A stretch of DNA of 64,000 bases. It comes from Scheffersomyces stipitis CBS 6054. Taxonomy: Eukaryota > Ascomycota > Pichiomycetes > Serinales > Debaryomycetaceae. Within the stretch, counting starts at the first letter, position 1. Every line of letters starts with the position of its first letter. Shown here in pieces: positions 58,667 to 64,000 of the stretch. Both the position numbers and the translations under genes were made by a program. The stretch is from contig NC_009042.1 of the NCBI RefSeq assembly GCF_000209165.1, positions 1,736,001-1,800,000 on the forward strand, in the 5' to 3' direction. Under the pieces are notes generated by a model, which worked only from the letters and a program-made list of their open reading frames with translations, searched no databases and was not told the DNA's origin.

Positions 58667-59304
58667 TTTGAAATATCACTAGAAGAAATCAAAGAAAAGA
58701 AGATACTGGATGAATAAATCGACGTCTTACGATATCTACCAACTTCAGAAGTCCGAAGTACGAAAGATTTTGTATTGAATCTACCCAACCTTTAAGCGAT
58801 TGCCAGGTCAAAATGCAAGCCAGATAATGGTATACAATTCTCAATAGATAGCTATCTAGACAATGGTAAGTCTGGATGGTTGAATTGGAATCCTCCCGTT
58901 CAAAATGATTCAATAGTGAATCTGAAAAAATGCTCACTAAAATGCGGGGGTTGACCTCGGTGAATAATTTTGTTTGAGTGTGAAACATTTTTGTGCATTT
59001 CGGATTTACTGTATGTGCTTACTCCCCGGCTATACAAACTGGACTAGGGCCAATCAAAAAATGGGCATGAGACTTGCCTCTGTCTCCCAAGTATAGGTGA
59101 ATGTAGTTCAGATTGCCTTCTACTAGTAGTTAGTGTTCCTAACCCCGAAATCAAATTACAATTAGCTCCTGGCTATACCCAGTTGCTCTTCTCAACCAGG
59201 ATGGCTGCGAATTAATTTGGGTGCAAATATATTAATTCTATCTTTCTATCGTTTTCTCTCTCTAAAATTAACTGTATTATTATTTACTCTGATATATCGG
59301 ACGG
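58667..59304. other. Intergenic region between AFG1-like and PXP2-like genes
   Basis: This 638-bp region is the PXP2-like promoter and AFG1 3' flank. A 99-codon ATG frame (58689-58988, leftward) ends only 22 bp before the PXP2-like start; its position makes a separate gene unlikely. No motif is recognised. Confidence 0.4.
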
Positions 59305-61464
59305 CTATTGCTCCGTAGTCCTCGATCCCGTTCTTATCCAAGCTCGACTAATAACGTCCTTTAGCTTTTTTCCTTGTTGAGTTGTCCAAGGACTCATTCC
59401 CCAAAAGTGCTCAATGTTAAACGTTGGAGCTATACGACTATTAAATTGATGGAATGGAATCTCATGTGCTGCAGAAACATTCTTGGGCAATGCATCTTTG
59501 AGATATCTGCGTGCCATTTCTCTTATGTTCTTATTCTCTGAGATCAATGCATCTACTTTAGCATTGGCATCATCTATCACATCTTGAACCAGTGGTTTAT
59601 TAGAAATATAAGCCAACTGGGACCTCTTTTCTGATGGTTCCCACGGTCTCATACTAGAATCTACTGGTACCCATCGGTTGGCGGTTCTCCAGACTTCAGA
59701 CCCAACCATTTCTGTGATTCTCAGAACAGCTCTTTTGAATGCAAACTTCTCATCGTCACCTGTGAAAGCTCTCAAGTTCTTAAAATCGACATCCTCTTCA
59801 TTCTTTTTCGAATTGTCTCCCACGATTGCGTTTTTCAAGTTTTTGGCAAACTCATTGAAATTCTCCATACTCTCCTGGTCATACGAAGCAACGTTTGGAC
59901 GATAAGGACTAGAAGCAGCAATGGCGGTCTTCGCAAACATCTCTTCCTCTTGCACTTCTAGTCTATTACTGTCTATTGAATCAATAATGTTCTCCAACTT
60001 TTCCCTAATCTCTGGCTTGAGGTTATCCAGGGCATCCGGGAAGAATAGATAATCTACTTCCACTTCACTTCTCATGAAGAACTGGCACTTGGCTTCATAG
60101 ATGGCATCCAAGAAAGTAATAAACCTTCTTGCTTCATTTTTCATCTTGGTAGTCATAATCGGAACGTTGTCTAAGATCACTGTCTTGTATCTTGAAGCTA
60201 GTGTTATGTAGTCAGACGAAGAATACAATCCCTTACAGATATAAGAATAATCGAGGTAACACACTGTATCGTTGTTGAAAGTAAGAGGAATATACGTTGT
60301 TCTATTGTACACTGTAAGTGAAGAAGGTTCTCCCAAAGACTCTAGTGGTATGTCGTCGCTTAATTCGGGAGAATCTTCTGAAATACCAATTGCTTTGGTT
60401 TTCAAGAGTCTGAGCCACTTGATATCATGATCTGCGACATCCAGTTTGACAATCAAATACGGATCGCTGGATGCTTGAGCTGCAAAGCTAAGTCTATAAT
60501 CTGTCGTAGATCTCATATCCACAGACATACATCTTGCATTCAAGATACTTACAAAAGAATGGAATTTCTTCTTGTGGAATTCGTTAGAATAAAGCTCCTC
60601 GGGTAGTTTGTTAGATGTTGCAACCAAGACACCACCTAATTTGAAGTAGTAGGTGAAGAGGATTTTTATGATGTTGGCAGCAGCGATGTCGGGAAGCATG
60701 AATTCGTCAAGCATGAGAATGGTGTTCTTTTGAATCATCTTTTGTGCTATTTCAAACAACACGAACTCGTTTTCCATGGTATATTTGAGTTGGATTTTCT
60801 CTCCGTTCTTCAAAGTAGACGTCAAAAATCTCTCTTTCTGAATTTGGTGCATCTCAGCAAACACCCAGAGAATGAAGTTGTTGTAGTGCCATCTCATTTT
60901 GGATTTGTGAGGTAACGAAGCAGCAAAGATATCCATGAGCATCGACTTCCCGCATCCTACTTCTCCATTTATGATAAGTCCCTGGGGAGAGGCAAAGTTG
61001 TAGAGCTCATCTTCGTCAGTGATGAAACGTACTATCTGCTTCTTCTCCTTTTCAGGATCCTTCTTGAAAAGACTCAGAATAGCACTTAAAGGAGTACGTC
61101 GGGCTTCAGCCTGTTTCACCTCTAGTTTTCTAAGTAACAAGCTGATTTTGATCAGAAGCTCTTCTGGAGGTGTGTACTCAAGAACTCTATGGTAGAGCTT
61201 TTGGAACTCCTTCATGGCCCTGAGCTGAAATTCGTCTTTCTGCAAGATTCCCTGAGCTACATAGTTCTGGTAGAGAATGAACGGATCTGTAATGGCAATA
61301 GCTGTATCTTCAGAATTGCTCTCTATACTATGTTTTCTGGCAGAGGGCAATCTACCATCAACTCCACAGGGCCCAGAACTCACTGATAGAGTAGAGTAGA
61401 ACCATCTGGCTTGAGCTCTGGAATTTGCTAAGCAATTTCGATATAGCAAATTACGATATTTCAT
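59305..61464 (-). CDS. AFG1: AFG1-family mitochondrial AAA-type ATPase, long form
   Basis: The frame extends to 61596 without ATG; the first ATG is 61462-61464, giving 719 residues. The N-terminus (MKYRNLLYRNCLANSRAQAR) is a typical mitochondrial presequence. The ATPase core has Walker A GEVGCGKS (167-174), Walker B ILMLDEFMLPDIAAANII and the sensor segment GVLVATSNKLPEELYSNEFH. Later blocks (MSVDMRSTTDYRL, ARRFITFLDAIYEAKCQFFM) also fit AFG1/AFG1L. Afg1 helps degrade or assemble cytochrome oxidase subunits at the inner membrane. It is about 200 residues longer than S. cerevisiae Afg1 (509), mainly through a C-terminal extension, so it could be a diverged paralogue. Confidence 0.78.
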   Translation of the reverse strand: MKYRNLLYRNCLANSRAQARWFYSTLSVSSGPCGVDGRLPSARKHSIESNSEDTAIAITDPFILYQNYVAQGILQKDEFQLRAMKEFQKLYHRVLEYTPPEELLIKISLLLRKLEVKQAEARRTPLSAILSLFKKDPEKEKKQIVRFITDEDELYNFASPQGLIINGEVGCGKSMLMDIFAASLPHKSKMRWHYNNFILWVFAEMHQIQKERFLTSTLKNGEKIQLKYTMENEFVLFEIAQKMIQKNTILMLDEFMLPDIAAANIIKILFTYYFKLGGVLVATSNKLPEELYSNEFHKKKFHSFVSILNARCMSVDMRSTTDYRLSFAAQASSDPYLIVKLDVADHDIKWLRLLKTKAIGISEDSPELSDDIPLESLGEPSSLTVYNRTTYIPLTFNNDTVCYLDYSYICKGLYSSSDYITLASRYKTVILDNVPIMTTKMKNEARRFITFLDAIYEAKCQFFMRSEVEVDYLFFPDALDNLKPEIREKLENIIDSIDSNRLEVQEEEMFAKTAIAASSPYRPNVASYDQESMENFNEFAKNLKNAIVGDNSKKNEEDVDFKNLRAFTGDDEKFAFKRAVLRITEMVGSEVWRTANRWVPVDSSMRPWEPSEKRSQLAYISNKPLVQDVIDDANAKVDALISENKNIREMARRYLKDALPKNVSAAHEIPFHQFNSRIAPTFNIEHFWGMSPWTTQQGKKLKDVISRAWIRTGSRTTEQ

Positions 61465-61934
61465 TTCGAAATTTTCCTGGATAGCTCTACAAGCGTCCTC
61501 AAATACAAAACAGAAATGAAACTTATCTATTCCACCGGCTGTTCGGAATTGCAAAGAGTCCTGTTCACAAGTAGAAGTAAATTGCCAAATCGCCAAAAAT
61601 CGTTATTGTACTTTACCGAATCCGGGGAAGATTTTCGCATTTGATTTTCTTATCAATTTTTCCGATCTGAGTTGCAAATTAAACAGGTTTTTCCAACTCA
61701 ATAATTACTCTATTAACTATTCAAATAGAACACAGTTTTTCACTTCCAATTATGGGTTTGAAATTTAGAATATTACTGGTTTCTATGTTACTTTAGTTAT
61801 AGTATTTACTAATCTGTTCATTACTATTTAGGAAAATCATTTGTCTTCTTTTCTTTTTCATTTCTATCTTATATTAATCATTATGATCTATGAATACGTA
61901 AGTCATTAGGGTTGTCTGTAGGCTATATATCTAG
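61465..61934. other. Promoter of the AFG1-like gene
   Basis: This 470-bp A/T-rich region includes TTTTCGCA at 61632-61639, about 170 bp upstream of the AFG1 start. No gene is visible. Confidence 0.45.
61632..61639 (+). promoter_or_regulatory. TTTTCGCA promoter element
   Basis: This copy of the recurrent motif is upstream of the AFG1-like gene; here a T, not G, follows the core. Confidence 0.3.
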
Positions 61935-64000
61935 CTATTCAATGGAAGTGTTACTGTCGCTGTTGGCCGAGGCAATACTGTTTCCACCAATTTGGTTGAG
62001 TTTCATTTGGGCAAACTTCCGGTCCAAAGAGTTGGACAATCCATTCATTTCTTCGTCAGATCTGCCGTACAACTCGAACCACCATTTGACATCGGCAAAG
62101 TTGAAGAAAATCGCACCATCGTCTGTCTCTACATCTCCATCGTATAGTCTGTTGGTGAACTCAGCTGGTCTAGAATTGAAGTAGTCCCAAACAGAAACTG
62201 TAGACTCAGGCACCTTGTGAATATCTAAGAGTTCACGTTCAGAATCACACAAGAAAGAACCGTACTGACAAGAATAGTAATGGTAGAAGAGTCTCTTCAA
62301 GAATCGACTGTTGAACTCAAACTTGGAGGGATGCTGACGATATATCTGATATACACAATCAAGGAACTGGTGGAAAATTGGTGATTTCTCGCTGCTGCCA
62401 GTGTACACCGAGCTGGCTGCACCATACTTGCCATTTTCGCCATTTTCGGCATCTGAATTGAGTGGAGAAATGGAATTCTGGGCTGTTGTTTTGATATGAT
62501 TGGCAGCTCTCAGTAAGAACGACGCAATATTCTTTCCTGATAAACCGCCATTGGAACCAGACGACACTTCAATGATCTCAGAAGCTTCCAGAGATGTCTC
62601 AGAAACGTATCCTTTCAGTGGTTCCAGTGAAGGAGTCAGAGTCAATTTTGGTTCCTTCTTGATAATGGCACCTATGCAGCCTCCATGGTCGCCTCTGGTA
62701 GCAAATTTGAAGCCAAAACTAACCCATTCTTTCTCTATAAGTACCATGAATCCCTTCATTGTTCTATAGTATGGATCAAGGCATAGCTGCAGTAAAGCAG
62801 ACACCTGGGACGTGCGGTCCCAGCCATCTGAGCAATGGATTATGACATTAGTGTTGTTCAAATGAACAGACTTTGCGATTCTATCTACGGACTGCAAGAT
62901 GATGGACAATCTATGGAGCCACTGGGTCTTCGTCAATGCCTGCTGAAGTAAAGGATACGAACTCTGGGTCTGTTGGGCATTTGAAGAGACTGGGAATCTA
63001 TCCAAGTCGTTAAGAATCGAATTTAACTTGTTCAACGAATCTCTCATGACATGAATATTGTCGATGTTACAGAAGATCTTGTTCACCTGTCGCAAACTGC
63101 GTTGGTGTTCTTGATAGTCCGACTCATGATCAGGAGTGGAATTTGATTTTGCAAGCCTTCCGCGATAATTATCGATGTTTTCGGTTCCTGCTCCCAAAGC
63201 GTGCTGGGCCATGGCGTTAGTAATCGGCCTTAAATCTACTAGAAGATTACGCTGTGGCTGGCTCTGAAATTCGTCATCCTGCGATAGGTTGTCAGCCCTT
63301 TCTCGATCTTGAGAGTGGAAGATTTCGCTTATCAACTTTTCGTCTTGGATAGATCTGTTCTGAAGATTTAGTCCTACGAGTGGCTGAGCACACCTGGCGA
63401 TTACATTGCCATTGACTCCACCACGGTGTCTATATACGATGGCCGGGATCCGCTGCTTCGAGCGGAACTTTCCAGCATGCTTTAGCACGTTATCAGAAAT
63501 GGTGCTAGGGACTACAAGCAATTTGGGATATGAGGGACAGAATCTGTAATCTTCGTTAACACGAGACATTCTCCAGTAATCGTCATTTTCTCGAAGCAAG
63601 CCTTGTCTTGTGAATTCATTGATGGGGTCGTAGATGTCCCAACCCTTCAACTCGAGCTTCTGCTCAAACATGTTGGGCCGGTACTCGTAGGCATATAGTG
63701 ACTTGATATCATTTTCAGTGCGTGACACTGTGATCAATGAGCTGAGGTTGGAGAAAACTTCTGTGCTGACTGAGTCATTGACAAAGTCGAATGAGTAGTA
63801 TGTGAAGTCTTTGCATTGCAATCGGATATGTGATGCTGAGTATAAGTCGTAATTGGTGCTGGCATACGATGACGAAGAATCCACAGAGCCGTTGCTGTTA
63901 CTATTACTATTACTAGTAACGCTGTTGGCACTGTTGTTTGCGCTAGGTTTATTGTCGACATTTCCATTATTGGCATTATTATGGTTGTTTATAGTGGAGC
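61935..64000 (-). CDS. YMR1: Myotubularin-type phosphoinositide 3-phosphatase Ymr1, 3' part
   Basis: The frame runs open to the window edge with no ATG before the first conserved block, so the gene starts beyond 64000; about 688 codons are visible. The visible N-terminus is Asn/Ser-rich (SNSNSNSNGS), then a GRAM/PH-like region and the phosphatase domain, with GWDIYDPINEFTRQG, RRGGVNGN-like RIPAIVYRHRGG, and the active-site loop HCSDGWDRTSQVSAL (Cys-x5-Arg). It ends with a myotubularin tail, LYDGDVETDDGAIFFNFADV. Ymr1 removes the 3-phosphate of PI3P and PI(3,5)P2 on endosomal membranes. A CTG codon (62790-62792) follows the active-site loop, where Ser fits well. Confidence 0.92.
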   Translation of the reverse strand, partial: STINNHNNANNGNVDNKPSANNSANSVTSNSNSNSNGSVDSSSSYASTNYDLYSASHIRLQCKDFTYYSFDFVNDSVSTEVFSNLSSLITVSRTENDIKSLYAYEYRPNMFEQKLELKGWDIYDPINEFTRQGLLRENDDYWRMSRVNEDYRFCPSYPKLLVVPSTISDNVLKHAGKFRSKQRIPAIVYRHRGGVNGNVIARCAQPLVGLNLQNRSIQDEKLISEIFHSQDRERADNLSQDDEFQSQPQRNLLVDLRPITNAMAQHALGAGTENIDNYRGRLAKSNSTPDHESDYQEHQRSLRQVNKIFCNIDNIHVMRDSLNKLNSILNDLDRFPVSSNAQQTQSSYPLLQQALTKTQWLHRLSIILQSVDRIAKSVHLNNTNVIIHCSDGWDRTSQVSALLQLCLDPYYRTMKGFMVLIEKEWVSFGFKFATRGDHGGCIGAIIKKEPKLTLTPSLEPLKGYVSETSLEASEIIEVSSGSNGGLSGKNIASFLLRAANHIKTTAQNSISPLNSDAENGENGKYGAASSVYTGSSEKSPIFHQFLDCVYQIYRQHPSKFEFNSRFLKRLFYHYYSCQYGSFLCDSERELLDIHKVPESTVSVWDYFNSRPAEFTNRLYDGDVETDDGAIFFNFADVKWWFELYGRSDEEMNGLSNSLDRKFAQMKLNQIGGNSIASANSDSNTSIE

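Noticed and set aside
58689..58988. Leftward 99-codon ATG frame upstream of the PXP2-like gene
   Set aside because: It ends 22 bp before the PXP2-like start on the same strand, leaving no room for a separate promoter and terminator, and has no recognisable motif.

Overview
The window is yeast nuclear DNA, most likely from a CUG-Ser clade budding yeast close to Scheffersomyces stipitis. Genes are compact and almost all intronless, on both strands, with promoters rich in A/T tracts. Orthologues of Saccharomyces genes are clear: RPN2, SER33, THP1, UPF3, PTH1, MED10/NUT2, YMR1 and the V-ATPase f subunit. The clade assignment rests on CTG codon behaviour. The 1040-codon beta-galactosidase has a single in-frame CTG. 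In the myotubularin gene a CTG falls next to the active-site loop at a position where serine fits the family. A divergent LAC12-LAC4 pair fits this group too. Translations quoted here read CTG as Leu unless stated.

Layout. 1-7.7 kb: the 3' end of a fumarylacetoacetate-hydrolase-family gene, a GFA/CENP-V-type zinc protein, a Zn2Cys6 regulator and an F-box protein. 7.7-17.3 kb: THP1 (mRNA export) divergent from UPF3 (nonsense-mediated decay), a leucine-rich-repeat protein, a BAR-SH3 protein, mitochondrial PTH1, a spliced ATG101 gene and a CoA-binding protein. 18-29 kb: a second zinc-cluster regulator, a Pom1/DYRK2-type kinase, a small unknown gene, a peroxisomal ABC half-transporter and a long coiled-coil protein. 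29-38 kb: sphingoid-base kinase, an endonuclease/exonuclease/phosphatase-fold protein, RPN2 and SER33. 38-43.7 kb: a 2.1-kb regulatory gap, a kinesin-1 heavy chain and a 1.5-kb gap with a possible gene relic. 43.7-51 kb: a monocarboxylate-transporter-like gene and the lactose cluster. 51.5-64 kb: a small secreted Thr-rich protein, MED10, an unknown low-complexity protein, the V-ATPase f subunit, a PXP2-like peroxisomal protein, a long AFG1-family ATPase and the 3' part of YMR1.

Functional groups. LAC12 imports lactose and LAC4 hydrolyses it, sharing an 824-bp divergent promoter. The ABC half-transporter and the AKL-ending PXP2-like protein are both peroxisomal. RPN2/SER33 and YMR1/PXP2 keep neighbour relationships known from S. 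cerevisiae, and MED10 and the V-ATPase f gene lie close together in both.

The most notable item is an ATG101 gene with a 281-bp intron, two exons that do not form one ORF, and an Asn/Ser-rich insert. S. cerevisiae has lost ATG101. Also worth attention are a kinesin-1, which S. cerevisiae lacks in canonical form, a recurrent TTTTCGCA promoter motif, a uORF overlapping the PTH1 start codon, and three coding-like frames in gaps that lack a usable start or carry stops. No tRNA, rRNA, CRISPR, transposon or LTR was recognised.
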